Source: Acanthaster planci
Lineage: Eukaryota > Echinodermata > Asteroidea > Valvatida > Acanthasteridae
Assembly (NCBI RefSeq): GCF_001949145.1
Contig: NW_019091422.1
Coordinates: 1,252,564 to 1,316,563 of the forward strand
Direction: 5' to 3'
DNA length: 64,000 nt
Part shown: one piece after another, positions 48,360 to 61,357 of the stretch
Layout of the letters: every line of letters begins with the position of its first letter
Numbering within the stretch: the stretch's first letter is position 1
The notes under the pieces: model-generated
What the model was told of the DNA's origin: nothing
What the model saw: the letters and a program-made list of their open reading frames with translations, nothing else
Database searches by the model: none
Position numbers and translations under genes: made by a program

Positions 48360-51300
48360 TCAGTGGTTAAACATCTTTAACGTATCCCAGTCTGCGACTG
48401 CCAGACGCCCTTCGGGGGTGAGCGCGATACCGTAAGGATTTCGCAACTTCTGAACGATGCAGCCAAGAAAGTTCCCCTCTCCGTCGTAGGTGTGAATGTG
48501 GCCAGTATCCTCGACCGATCCAACCACAGCCACAAAGATTACACCGGAACCGTCGACGCACAGTCCCCGGCAGGAGATCTTTCCAGCGTCGGTAGATGGG
48601 TTGATGGTGGCGACAGTTTCTCCGCTCCCTCGGTCGACGATGACCACCTGTCCCTGGTCCCAGTCGCTGAGGACCAGGCGGTTTCTGGAATCTATGGCGA
48701 TGTAGTTGGGTTTCACAGGGACCGACGTCACGACCAACAGAGCCCCGTCTGCTGCGCGGTGCTCCGTCACGATGTTTTGGCTCGCATCGCCGACGAGAAC
48801 GTTACCGGCGGGTGTGCGGGCAAGGCTCTGAAGATCGACCGGTTTGTCCAGATTGGTACTGACCGGGAGGGCTGTTTGAAAACGGAATTCCTGTTTTCTG
48901 TTCGAGAATATCTTCACAGTGCGTGATCGATCCACCACAATGAGTCGTTCTCCAATCATCGAGACATCGTTGGGATCTGTACGATTTAAGAAATCACAGC
49001 ACTTCGGTAATTAAGGCAAAACAAGTTGCTATAAGGAGAGTCTTGCAGAATCAAAACAAAGATCATATCCTGACTACATAACGACATGTTTTCAATAATT
49101 TATGACACAAAAGAACAAACTGAGAAACTTTTAATTTGAATCTTAAAAAGCCATAAATAAGCGAACTCAGATGGAAATGGGAAGTTGTAGGAAACACCCC
49201 CGGTTTACCTCTGCAATATTTTAGCCCCTACTCATGAAACAAGACCACGATGGTCATATTGTAGGTACGTGTATTTCACAGTCCCGTGGATCAGCTCGTT
49301 GCAAAAAGTGGAGATTTGGTGTCTAACGATCGACATGCGCTGACACAATCATGATTGGCTCGAGACTAATTTCCAAACGTTGGTGCGGATTTTGTACCAT
49401 CGACGTCACTCCATAAACACACAAAATACTACTTATTAGTCAATAATACACCGCTCTAATTGTATGGGCGGCCAAAAGTGCTAAAACATCACCCTTTGGT
49501 TGGTTTGCAATTTTACCTCAACTTCTTCCAAAATGTTGATTTCTCCCACTATTTTCAAAGAGGCTTAATTGCATTTTCATTTGGTATTTTAATAGCAATA
49601 TCTGCAGTGATTTGATAGCTGCTTTGCATTTTTTACACTTAATTTGTGATTTTTACTTTTGACTTTTTTTTGTCCTTACGGCAAGCCATAGTTCTGGCAG
49701 CCACTTTATGAGAAACCAAACTGTGGTGTAATGACACGGAATCTGAAATCAAGCCTCGTCGACCCCTATCTCAGCAAAAAAATAACCTTTTCGAGTCGAA
49801 TGGCCCCTTCCTATTCACTTTGACCCGAAACGGTCTCGTTTGGCCTGGCAAGGATTGAACAAATTTAAGTTCAGATCCCAAGTCAATCTAAACAGACTCG
49901 CTGACTGTGACAATATGAAAATCATATACATTTGGTCTTCACATTGTTTTGAGATCAATGCGTACATGTACGAGTATAGAGGCTTTGCGTGGTAGCCATC
50001 TTGCAGGGCAGTTCTTTTGTTCCACACGGAAACCGCCTGTGTGCGTACCCTGTGGAACAAAAGCACTGACTTGCAAGATGGCAGCCAAGCGAACCCTATT
50101 TTAGTAGCTCACACTCGTCTAGCTCAAGGCGTTCGTTGACCTTCCCCAACGGACTCAGCAACACTAGCTTCCGTGACTCGCAATCAGCCACAGCCAAACC
50201 ACCTGAAGAATGAGCGGCAAGGCCTCGAGCCCAACCAAATTCAAGGGCAAGACGGCCTTGCTCACCAAAGCAGTCGAAGGGCTCCCACATCCAGGTACTG
50301 CGTCGAATCAATCGACCTAAGGCTATCTGGGAAGGCGGGTCGGGAACAAACTGCATGAACTCTGGTTGGACGTTGGCAGCAACGAAGTTTTGGCCGGCCA
50401 TCTCTTCAAGGTCTTTGATGAGGAGAGAGCACACGGACAGGATGTCTCCGTTGGAGGAATTTTCCGCCACATAAGCAGCCGAAGTGACAGCTTTGTGGAG
50501 GTTTTCTATCTCAGCTCCTGAATCCTTCACGTACTTGGTGAATCTTTCCCCATGGCACAGATCAGCTTTGGCCAATTCTCCCAGCAGTCTTTCCTCTGCA
50601 GCCGTCACCCTTTCTCGAATCTTTGCCGCCTCTTTGCGTATTTCTTCTGCGACATGACTCCTGTTTTCCTTGCCAGCCAGAAACCTCTTGCTCTCATAAG
50701 TGTGTTCCGAGCTGATCTTTGTTGCCAGCTTCTGAAGACTTCCTGCGAGTTTTTGCAGAATAGCTCGCTTTGCCTTGGCGACATCCTCAATGCTCTCGTG
50801 AGCATGCTGCCTGACAGCGCACGACTCCTCAAAGCACCGTTTGCATATCAGCTCCTCGCAGACGGTACAGTAGAATCGCCTCCACTCCTTGTCGTGGTCT
50901 TGGCAGCACGGACCGTACCTTCCGTTCTTCAGCTCCTCGTGACTGACAGTGGTGTGCGTTGAGAGCACCTTGACTCGCTGATGAACCACCCTACAGGACT
51001 TACAGAGGTCCATCGGACAATCGAGGCACTGGAAACACGCGGCCCTCCCTTGGTCGCACGACTCGCATTGCGCCTGAGCGTCAGAAGACCCTTGCCCGGG
51101 TGCAGTCTCTTCCTTCATGAGGTCCTCCACCAACGACAACAGAGGAAAGTTGGTTCTCAGGTCATCGATGCCCTCGTGCGGCAACACAGTATCCTGTCTG
51201 CAAACAGGGCAGCAAATCCTTTTGGAATTTGGGTGAGATCGCGTCATTACGCGCAGACAGTCGCCACAGAAGCTGTGCAAACAATTCAACGTCTTCGGGT

Positions 51301-51379
51301 TCTTAAACGTTCCTTGGCAAATTGGACACTCCAGATGCTGGCCAATTTTGTTCAGCACAGACGAGCAGTTCTCTTCCAT
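48360..51379 (-). CDS. TRIM-NHL protein (RING, two B-boxes, coiled coil, NHL propeller)
   Basis: Two exons: 51379-50113 (ATG at 51379; donor GTGAGC) and 48976-48360 (acceptor TACAG; stop TGA). Phases agree (1267 and 617 bp), giving 627 residues. The C3HC4 RING is at about 18-60 (CPIC, CLHSFCGDC, CPVC), B-box 1 at about 105-142 (CESC, CKSC), B-box 2 at about 158-196 (CCQDH, CTVC, CKRC), followed by a charged coiled coil (about 197-310). The C-terminus has NHL-type blades (GLAVADCESRKLVLLS, NRLVLSDWDQGQVVIVD, YGIALTPEGRLAVADW). The RING implies E3 ubiquitin-ligase activity; the propeller binds RNA or protein partners in TRIM2/3/71 relatives. Without the splice, exon 1 would read on only five codons past the donor to a TAG. 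The intron (50112-48977) contains a strong hairpin close to the donor. Confidence 0.95.
49991..50086. repeat. Hairpin-forming inverted repeat in the TRIM-NHL intron
   Basis: Arms of 36 bp (49991-50026 and 50051-50086) pair at about 31 of 36 positions. The words are GCCATCTTGCA and TTTTGTTCCACA on the left and TGTGGAACAAAA and TGCAAGATGGC on the right, around a 24-bp loop. In the transcript it begins about 26 nt inside the intron from the 5' splice site. Confidence 0.9.
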
Positions 51380-53518
51380 TCTGTTTCATTAACAGCTGGG
51401 GATAAATGGAAGGTAGAAACTGTTGAGGAAATCAAGATTTGAATTGTAAAAAATGATACTCATACAATAAACCTAGAGCCATTATATTGTTGGCAGTGTT
51501 CGTCAAGCAATCTACAAGTACATTTACAATGCACATGGAAAACTAGTCATGTAGAGTTTTATGACAAGAGTTGAATAGGCCTATTTGTCATTAACTCAGA
51601 TTCAATAAGAACACCTTCGGACAAGACTAAGAATATTTTCAGCCAGCAATTTAATATCTCCGAATCGGAGGGCATAATACGCTCAGAATTATTAGACTTA
51701 TAGTATGCCCCATCCAGTGACGACCCATATCTTGCCTACAAACACCTCCCAACGATCTATTCATACGAATAGTAAGCCTACAGAATCCACTATAACAAAA
51801 TTTCAACATGTTTTCGCCCTTCGGAGACAAACGATCCCCGCAGGTTTCAGGACGGTAGGCTATAGTAACGCCAGTCACCGCCAACGCACAAAGTAAGTCT
51901 ATTTTACTATACATGCGCGCATATTGCGCAGACTCAGTGACCATACTTGCCTGGACTTGGAAAAAATAAGGCTAACTTCAAGCAGATTTCCGGCCTGGTT
52001 ATTGCCGCCGCAAGCTGCCCCAGAAAATTGCTCGACCATAATAATCTCGGCTTTCAAACAGCAACCACCGACACGTCCGAAAGTACCAACTAAACAAGGA
52101 TTCTATGTGGTACAGATAAATGCACAGCTGTGAACAGACCTGTATCACGGCCATGTTCGACGCACGATGGATGTTGGGAAGGTATGGCCGGCCGTATGTA
52201 CAAATTAAGCGAATAAATAATTTGAATAGAGTTTTCAGACTCGCCAAACAGCTATCAATACAGGAAGCGATAAATATCTCTATATCACTTCATGAAAATA
52301 CCTCCATTGCTGATACTAATGGGAGAATGTGTAGTTCGAGGTAAAACCTGTTATAAACCGGGGCGGACATTCAGCAAATTTTGGCCGCCCATATTCAAGA
52401 TCAAGGGGCTTCCTGATGTCGAAATGGTAGAGGGACTTTCCCGACGAGCTCTCGGTCAGAGCTGGCACACGACAGGTTCACTGTTACGTTGCTGGTGTGC
52501 ATGTACATGTACCATGAAATCCGGTCAGAATGAAGCACAGGCTCGACTAACCGTTTTGCGCACGATCCACGCGGGGAGGTCCAGCTTTGCTGGTGGGGAA
52601 TTCAGAAGCAAATGCCGTTTGATGTTGGGGGGGGGATGTGACCCGCTCTGCAAAAAAAAAATATTAAGGGCTGCTCTGTTCTATGTGGAGAGGGGAAAAA
52701 TGTTAACGGTGTGATTTTTACTTCTTGGTTTATTGGCTTCTATTATATCAATACTTTCATAGTTTATTTCCAGAAATATTATTATTGATGAATACAGATG
52801 AAAAGACGAACGGTTTGTGTCCTTTTGCGCGACTTTTTGTCAGTTTGCGAAAGAAAACCCTCAGCATTACGCCTTCACAGTGTAGGACATGATTATGTGA
52901 CAATCAGTATGTTAAAGCTTATAATGTGACCAATTCAAAAGTATAGGCTAAGTAACTCATTTAAAAAAAAGTCACAAAATACCCATTTAGGTGGAGCCGG
53001 TCACAAATGTCAAAAGTCTACTCACACCCCAACATTCTTGTTTATATTTCGTGGTATTATTTTCTTATAGGTTTTGATGTAAATATTTGATAAATAAATG
53101 TACTGATTGTACTACAAAAGGGAAAAAGTGGGGTTAAAATCCGTGGAGGGGAACATTACCCCTCCACCCCTCAACTGGATGAGCCACTGCCAATAGTTCA
53201 AGGAGATCGGTTTTTCAGGGACTTTTTTTTCTTACCACACCGTTCGATTACAATCGCACGACCCATCAACAGAGAAATCAAATGGCGCGCCGTTGGGCAA
53301 GGTTTTCACAACAGAATTAATGTGACCCCAAGAAGCCTCCTATGTGAAGAAACTCTCTCATAAGGCCACAATAGTGGGATGCCCCCATCCCCCCAAAAGG
53401 GAAGCTAGAAAGTGGGGCCAAGGGGAAAAATGGGAAAGTGGAAGCCTCAATAACTGACTACAACAACATTTGGTAGTCAACAATTGAGCGCCATATTTTT
53501 CTCCGGTCGTGGTAGGTA

Positions 53519-53594
53519 CCAGCGCCCGTGTGCTCGCGGTCTTTCGGTCTGTACTTTGGTTCAGACCGAAAGACCGCGAGCACACGGGCGCTGG
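53519..53594. repeat. Perfect 33-bp inverted repeat with 10-bp loop
   Basis: The left arm (53519-53551) begins CCAGCGCCCGTGTGCTCGCG. The right arm (53562-53594) is its exact reverse complement. The loop is TACTTTGGTT. Arms are GC-rich against an AT-rich background, and the structure ends 79 bp before an assembly gap. Confidence 0.97.
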
Positions 53595-53673
53595 GGTGAG
53601 TTGCACGCAACAATTACCATGAAGGGCACCTACTGTTCACCTACGCAGCGAGAGGGAGGGGTTACAAGCTTTT

Positions 53674-53773
53674 NNNNNNNNNNNNNNNNNNNNNNNNNNN
53701 NNNNNNNNNNNNNNNNNNNNNNNNNNNNNNNNNNNNNNNNNNNNNNNNNNNNNNNNNNNNNNNNNNNNNNNNN
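53674..53773. other. Assembly gap (100 N)
   Basis: Exactly 100 N, the usual placeholder for a gap of unknown size. Open frames across it are artefacts. Confidence 0.99.
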
Positions 53774-55031
53774 ACACGTCCGTGCTTTTAACCCGGTCTC
53801 CAGATCTTCAGTGGATACATGTGGCAGTTCTCCTGTTCAAGTATCGCATTCCAACTTCTAAAGATGGCAACAGTGTCCGACAGAGAAGACACAAAACAGT
53901 TTTTTTCTCCACAGCCCAAAACATTAAAATAATGTAATTTAGTTATGACTGAAAACCCTATGATCAACAAATTGGGTTCAATCCAGCACCTGATAAAAAA
54001 CACCTCAGGAAACTATTCGTTACTCAAAAAACAACTGTTTAAAATAAAGGCAGTATTGCAATGCCCACTAAGAATAATTTTAATTATCTTCCAAGCAGAA
54101 TGTTCTCAGGTGAATATTTTCGTCATCATCTGTATATTTATCAATGGCTGTTTGATAAACTAGCAGCCACTTTGTATAAGATTTGAGAAACAGAAGTCGA
54201 GGAAAAGAGGACACTTTGGCACAAATTTATCTCCGAAAAATCAAACAGCCACAGATACAAAATTGTCATGGTTGAGGATATCAAGTCAAGAGCTCTTGAC
54301 ATCCATGTATTTTGAGCTGATAGGATGCTGTGGTGTTAAAACAACTGGTATTTTACCCTGCCTTGACCAATGGATAAAACAGAACTTAGCTCACCCAAGA
54401 GGTAAAAGTATTCTCGATTGGGAATGCAGAAAACATGGCCGCACTCTTAAAGAAACTTGGTTGTTGAGGATTTTTGAGACACCTTGAACAGAGGTCTCAA
54501 GAATCACTAGACTCACTCCTCTCGCACTATCACTTTAATGGTTGCAATGACACCCACAAAAACAGTATGAAAAATTAATTAACCTACCAGTAAAGTCGCA
54601 ACCATTCTAACGGTTGTAGTTCTCTAATAAAAAGATTGTCAAGGTAAACTGATGTCCAACTTCACCAAGTGTAAATGCCTCCTCTAATTTATCAAAAGTG
54701 CTCCATATTCCTTCATGTAAACAGAACTGAGCTTAAAAAATCAATATCCAGTGACACCAAATCTGTATCAATCAACAAATTCCCGACTTGCCAACCTTGA
54801 CTCCATCTTTTGATGACTCTGTAGTCTAATCCTAACCACCCCGTATTCCTCAAAATCCAACACAACATTTTGGATGACCCTGTAGGAGTTGGGACTACCA
54901 AAAATGGACCGTCCCCTCTCCAACCCCTTACAATTGGGACTGGCCCTGGTCTTAGTGAGGTGCAAAACAGTGCCTTGGGAAGCATTTCGGAAGATAGGGG
55001 GGGAGAGGGGAGGGGTAGAGATCCATCACTA

Positions 55032-58000
55032 TTACTCCGTCTTTGCTTGCTGCTTCTTGACAAACTCCTCGGTTCGTTTCCAGTACCACAGGACCTGGAA
55101 CGCAACCAGGGCATTGGTGGCGGTGGCAATGATGTAGGTCCACGTCATCATGGCGTCACCTGTCTCCTGGATGGTGGTGAAGATGCGTGCCACGCTGCCC
55201 AGGGTGAGCAGGAAGACGGTGACGGCGGAGAGCTGGCCCGTGTGACCATTGTTGTAGTTGGTCTGGGCTTGGATCAGCTGTGAGCAAGATGCAATAGACT
55301 GTGTTCATGAGTCGGCCATCTTGTATTGAAAGCTAGGTTATCTTATCATTTTCAGGACCTGACAGCAAAAGCAACAGCAATGAAACAAAAGTTCATTACA
55401 AATGAATGCCAGTCTTTCATATTGAATAATTCAAAATTTGTGATAATGTGTATGTAAAAGTTTTAAGCCACATTAACTGAAAGTGAGGATTGGAATCTAA
55501 AATAGTCTGGTACCATCTCATTTACAGGATTACATAGAATGTAATAGATTCAGGGAACACGATCAAAAATGGCTTCGTCGCAAATATGGTCTTTTAACAC
55601 TCAATTAAACGGCAATGGTAGTGAACCTTTATTTCCGCAGTTAGTCAATAATATGGACAAACTGGTACATTTCAGTCTGATGAGGGGGGGCCATCGGGGA
55701 GATATAGACCAGCAGCTGGCCAATGAGGCCGTTGCTGTAGTTGATCTGAGCTTCCATCAACTGTGAGCAAGATGCAAAGCCTTACTTCTGAGACACTTGA
55801 TGGTTGCAACCACACCAGCCCTTTGCCACTGTTTGTGCCACTTCAAACATGTGAACATGTAAACCGTAGAAAATGAACAGGCCTTTTATTTCCAAATGTC
55901 ATCTTTGTGTCTGGCCCTACGGGGATCCAGAATAATGGTCAAATGCTTTTCTGCTCAAACCAAATGGCAAAAAAGCCTTTAGGCCTGGGCATCACGTAAC
56001 GCAATGTGTTGCTTCCCTGGAAGAAAATGGAGCTGCATTAAGCAGGCGGTCCTCTTCTTTGAAGGTTAAATTGATTCACCCCAACACTCCAGGGTATGGC
56101 TCCTAGAAACCCTGCTCAAACCCATCAAATTGCATAATACTGTCTACATGGCTTGCCTGCCCTGTGTAACAAGATCAATCAGGTCAAATCTCCCCACGGC
56201 CAAACAGCCTGGGAGTCTGTGGTTGCCAGTCACCACAAGATGCAACAGGTCAACTCTTCCCAAGGTCAACCAGCCTGGGAGTCTGTGGTTGCCAGTCACC
56301 ACAAGATGCAACAGGTCAACTCTCCCCAAGGTCAAACAGCCTAGGGGCTCTGTGGTTGCCAGTCACCACAAGATGCAACAGGTCAACTCTTCCCAAGGCC
56401 AACCAACCAGGGAGTCTGTGATTGCCGGTTACCACAAGATCCAACAGGTCAACTCGTCCCACGGCCAAACAGCCTGGAAGTCTGTGGTTGCAAGTCACCA
56501 CAAGATCCAACAGGTCAACTCTCCCCACGGCCAACCAGCCTGGGAGTCTGTGGTTGCAAGTCACCACAAGATCCAACAGGTCAACTCTCCCCACGGCCAA
56601 CCAGCCTGGGAGTCTGTGGTTGCAAGTCACCACAAGATGCAACAGGTCAACTCTCCCCAAGGTCAACCAGCCTGGGAGCTCTGTGGTTGCCAGTCACCAC
56701 AAGATCCAACAGTGGTATTGTTCGATGGGACTACTGTAGCTCCCATTGTCTCAACATGGCCAGTTTATTTGGCTGCTGTTGATTGCTCGGTGCATCAAAG
56801 TGCATCTGACTTTTTCACCTGATGGACTGTGGTGCATGTGACAGGGTTAGAGTTAAACTCAAGTCTGAACCACAAACGGGAGGCACAGCTGAAGTTTAGA
56901 AAACTCAAGAACAGCTGAGATCATGAACTGGGCAAACTACAAATGCCCATATTTGCATAAGTCTTGGTCCTTTCCCCTTACCCGCTGAGCACCCACCGAC
57001 AATACAGACCTTACTGAGGACGACGATGGGCATGTTGGTCGCTTGCATGGCTGATAGTATACTCAGGGGCGTGGCGCCAGATAGCAGGACCAACATGATG
57101 GCCAAGTAGCCCGAGACGTACAGGATTGCTTGAAGGGTCTGCTCCTTATACCAGAAGCAGAGGGTAGCTATGGTAGTAGTCTGGACGGCCATAAATAGCG
57201 CCTCACCCCATGCCCTGTAATTAGACACAAAGAGTAAGGTTGAGCGCCATCTACGGTTAACCCTAAATGGGCTGAATCCGCCCAACCTTAAAATTTGTTT
57301 TGATATTGCTGAAGTGCATTTTTTTTCACAAGCCGAGCCCTTAAAAGTTTTCAGTAACTTTTTGTGGTCATTTTGACTTTGTGAAAATCAAACATAATGC
57401 AGGGCAGGAAATTCGCTCTTAAAAGGGCAAGGGAATTTCTCATATGTAAAGAGCACTTGTACAAGAAAATCAACTTGTCTATGGGGACATTTCAATGGGC
57501 ATTGAGGCAAAGACCAGGGGCATCAAGGCAATGGCCTCCGATGCCTCCGTGAAGTTCCTGCCCTGATAACGGTTCTCATGCAGTACCCCTTTTTCTAGGA
57601 GAGGTAAGCAAACATTTATACTTTTCCACTGCTGTGCTCAGTGCAGGCTGGCATGCATGTGGCCTTGAACTTCAAATGACCAAATCAAAATGAAAAGTAC
57701 ATGTCAAATTGAGTTGAAGCTTCACATTTGTAATGATCAGTCTAGGGTATTACCATATATGGGTATAGTGACCTTTCCTACCGATACAGCAATTTTTGCC
57801 CAAGTTCAAGTTTGCAACGACAAATTTTACATCCCATTGGTACAAACCATTTTAATTCGCAATTTTAACTCGCAAAAGGGTTAGGCTATTTGATCCATGG
57901 AGAAATGGAAGAAACGGACCGTGAACTGATTATCTCACATGCAGTTTTCAACAGGCCATAGGTGGGGCGACAGATTTGATGTACATGCAAATAAAGTGTC

Positions 58001-61000
58001 TGTATATAGGCCTACTGCTTTATGCAGCTCAAAAAGACAAGCCATCTGAAAAACACAGACTTCGCTTACGAGAAAGGGAAGGAATTAGCTACGGAGTAGG
58101 CCCAGGTAAACGAGATGGCCGTGAGTTCAAAGGTCACTGCTGCCACATTGATGCCGTGACCGCTCTTGGACATGACGATCTTGACGATCTGTGGCAGTTT
58201 CACTGAACGGAGGAAGCAAGACAAAAAATGTGGACTTAACACAAGAAACGTACAGTGCACGTGGTGGCCAATTCACGGATCCATGGCAAAGATGATGTCA
58301 CTGGGTCTGTCAGTGACAGCATTGAGTTTTGAGGGCACAGGTCTGTGCAGACAGGCCTGTTGTCAAGGAAGGATGAGGCAAGTCCCTCTGGATCCCCTGG
58401 TGAGCAGCTGCCCCCCATTGGCAAACACCATGAGCATCACAATGATCTTTTGTTTTTGTTACACTGTACAGTGTACAAACCCCCTCCCATAAGCTGATAC
58501 TGTGGCCACACCCAATACCTGAAGCCAGCAATGGGGCCGTGCACAGATCACATCCAGCAGAATGTGTATCACAGCCATGACAGAAGCTATACAACCTGAT
58601 GAGAACAGAGAACATTTCAACTGAAAACTTTCGACTATGTCCAGTTTTCTGCTGCCCACATCCATCAGAAATGATTTGCCATTTCATCTTCGACACAAAA
58701 AAACTAACATCCAATACACGTACTGTGTGTTGCTGACATGCATGCACACATCCTTCATGGTGGTTGACACCTGGCTATACTGGACCACAGCTGGGCCAAG
58801 CCCAACTGCAGCATGATAGTTGGGGCCGTCCTGACCCACAGCACAGTTGGGGCTGATGCTATATGTACATGTACGCTTGGACGGTATTTTGATATTACTG
58901 AATAGAGCATTTGTTTTTTTCAGTACTGTAAAATACCAACTGGTGATTCATAAACCAGCAAATACCATATGGAATTTGGATACAGAGGTATTCTTGCTGA
59001 TATGGTTTGAAAATGAAGGAAAACCATAATGTTATCATATTTCTCTCCATTCTTTGTGGTATAAAGTCACCCAAGAACATGTCTGCATTGTCACTTGGAC
59101 TTGGTAACATGAAACTTGAGCAACTGCCAACCCACCAGTCAAAAGCCTTTGAAGTTTTATTGTCCACACTGCCATCGCATCTGTGGTCAAGGTGAGGCTT
59201 TTAGAGTCCGACTGGGAGTCAGAAATAGTTGTTGTCACTCTCAGTGAATGTTGCTCATTATTTTTAATGAAACACACTTGGTACCCTCTTCAAAGAATAT
59301 CACAACATTAGCGCATATGGCTGGTATTCTTATCACGAATACCGTCCAAGCCTAACCAAAGCCACAATTGGGACGTAACAAGGCCCTGCAATCTTACCCA
59401 TGACGGATCCAAGGATGATACCAAACCCAAGCCCTTTGCTGACTGCAATCTTCAGGCATGGTACTGTAGAAAAACAGAAAGAACACCTCTATTCTCAACA
59501 GTGTATCAATGCACAGGTCTGTTCAACATACATTGTACAAAGCTGGGAGCTTCAAACAGCCTCATTAACCCTAAACCCCCAAGGGTTGCTGGCCCTAACC
59601 TTCCCCATTCACACAAAATTAAACACCCATATGGGACCTTGTGCACAGAGGCTGTTGGATTTTGTTTCTCTGAGGTACGCCAAACTCAATGCAAAAGCCA
59701 GCTGTTATGGGCCTACCAGACCTATCCCCACAGAATTAGACACTTAGACACTGGTTGGGCAAGGTTAGGGTTAAAGACAAGTGACCTTGGAAGACTGAAT
59801 CTGCTTCACACTCGTTACTTGTATACATAGCGTTAACACACTCTCCACAGTCTTGAATCGGTGACTATTGAGGCCCCTTTGTCATCTAGTTGCACCTCAT
59901 TAATTAGAGCACCGTCAGTACATTCCGGTCGTAAACACATAAAAACAACGCTTTGTTCTTCATTATTTTCATTCCTGATAGTACAAGTTTCCAGTTAAAA
60001 CAAGGCATGTACATGTAATTGGTGCAGGATCTCTTATCAACAAGGTTTGATAGTATTTGATAAAGTGAAGCGCCCTCGTTGCAGGTACATACATGTAACA
60101 TACTTGTATTGGTGGACCACCATTCTACAACCTGGCTCACCAGGCTGGTACAATGTTGGCAATTTCGATACTTGACAAGTCTCCTCCCCTGACGCTATAC
60201 AGTGCCTAAAGTGATTCATAGAGCAAATTCAGCTCGCAGAAACCTTTGGTAAGCTCTGGCACTGACTGGTACGGTAATTTGTGGGATGGCGGGCAGTGAA
60301 CAATGTGATGCCTGCATATGTCCACTTGTATACTAGTGTCAGTTTTCAGAGAACAGCTAAAATTAAGCCTTCTGCCTGCCCTGGTTAGGGGACAGTGAGT
60401 CACATTTCCAAAACAATCTTCCAAATAACAATGTTATAGTAAAGTCAAGTTAAGGTTTGGGCATGTTTGAGAACTTGCTTTTCAAAGTTCAAGGGTAGCC
60501 TAGCTGAGGTTTTCATTAACCTTAACAGCCCCGACTCCTCCAATTGCAATGATTTTACATACACTACATGTATGTACAACTTGGAGTTATGTGTAGGATT
60601 AATATGGAACTCAGTTAATCATGGTAAGTGCCTTTCTTGATACATTTTACTCCAGACTGAAAAGCAATAATAGACAAATACATGCAGTCCTCCACAAAAG
60701 GCTACAGTGTATTTTATTCCAACCAAAAAACACAGCTTGAACTTGAAATATCATGACCCGATGACGACTGCCACGCCAGGCACATATTAAATTTGGCTTT
60801 AGTTATTGGCCTCCAAAGTCATGAAAGTGGATTAAAAAAACAGTTTCACGGAGTTCAAGGTCATCTGGCCATGGAGGTCAAGTCCACATCATGATGATGA
60901 TAATTTACATGTAGAAATGTGTAGATCTATCATTCTTCATTACAATTCAGTGGTCCCTGGACCCCGCCCGTTTGACATGCTTGACTGACTGTGTTAATCG

Positions 61001-61357
61001 TTGATCATGATATATTACGCGTATCGCTTTCCTTGCTAATGCTAGTTAGGCAGAGCTACACGTAGGCCTAGGCCTATTGCTACTGCTACTTTGCTAGCAC
61101 TGCACTACCCAGTGCAGCTAGCAAATACCGCAGTAGGCCCTAGTACTAGTACTAGAGTGCGCATGCTGGTTGACTTTCTTTAACGTTCATATGGAGCCTT
61201 TGACAGTTTCCAGTTACAGGAAACATTCAATCGATTGACAGAGAAAATCCTTACCGTCGAAAATATTGAACTTCTCGAAGAATTCCACGAAGCATTCCTC
61301 AGGGAGTAGAAGCATAACAAGCCACGAAAACAACCCGCTATGATCGTCAGCTGCCAT
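55032..61357 (-). CDS. MPDU1: MPDU1, mannose-P-dolichol utilization defect 1 protein
   Basis: Five exons in transcript order: 61357-61255 (ATG at 61357), 59463-59398, 58202-58070, 57214-57010 and 55277-55032 (stop TAA). All junction phases agree (103, 66, 133, 205 and 246 bp), giving 250 residues against about 247 in vertebrates. Diagnostic stretches are [15 protein letters not shown], the PQ-loop motif [34 protein letters not shown] and [15 protein letters not shown] followed by [12 protein letters not shown]. The tail is lysine-rich ([10 protein letters not shown]). MPDU1 is a multi-pass ER membrane protein of the PQ-loop family, needed for use of dolichol-phosphate mannose and dolichol-phosphate glucose in N-glycan, GPI-anchor and C-/O-mannose synthesis. 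Exon 4 ends in AAG|GTCTGT, a weaker donor. Introns hold a minisatellite and a partial extra copy of exon 5. Confidence 0.97.
55710..55776 (-). pseudogene. Partial duplicate of MPDU1 exon 5 (exon relic)
   Basis: On the minus strand an acceptor (TGCTCACAG) is followed by a frame reading [16 protein letters not shown], parallel to true exon 5 ([16 protein letters not shown]), including the same GCATCTTGCTCACAG lead-in. Similarity covers the acceptor and about 50 bp of exon, then stops, and no matching donor or remainder is present. If spliced in, it would give a short aberrant C-terminus. Confidence 0.8.
56165..56720. repeat. 66-bp minisatellite, about 8 copies, in MPDU1 intron 4
   Basis: Tandem units begin CAGCCTGGGAGTCTGTGG and contain CACCACAAGATGCAACAGG. 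Successive unit starts at 56205, 56271 and 56337 show a 66-bp period; later units have single-base length changes. Because 66 is a multiple of three, long frames are open on both strands (56130-56822 plus, 56316-56666 minus). I do not regard these as genes. Confidence 0.93.

Larger units (their letters stand above)
51380..55031. other. Non-coding spacer with perfect hairpin and assembly gap
   Basis: Between the TRIM gene and MPDU1 no coding exon is supported. The 140-codon frame at 52292-52714 has no domain features. The region holds a perfect inverted repeat (53519-53594), a gap (53674-53773) and the 3' flank of MPDU1. Confidence 0.5.

Noticed and set aside
53484-53861. 125-codon open frame
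   Set aside because: It crosses a 100-N placeholder gap and a perfect hairpin, with no domain on either side.
56130-56822. 230-codon plus-strand protein
   Set aside because: It is made of minisatellite units inside an MPDU1 intron, with no start context or domain.
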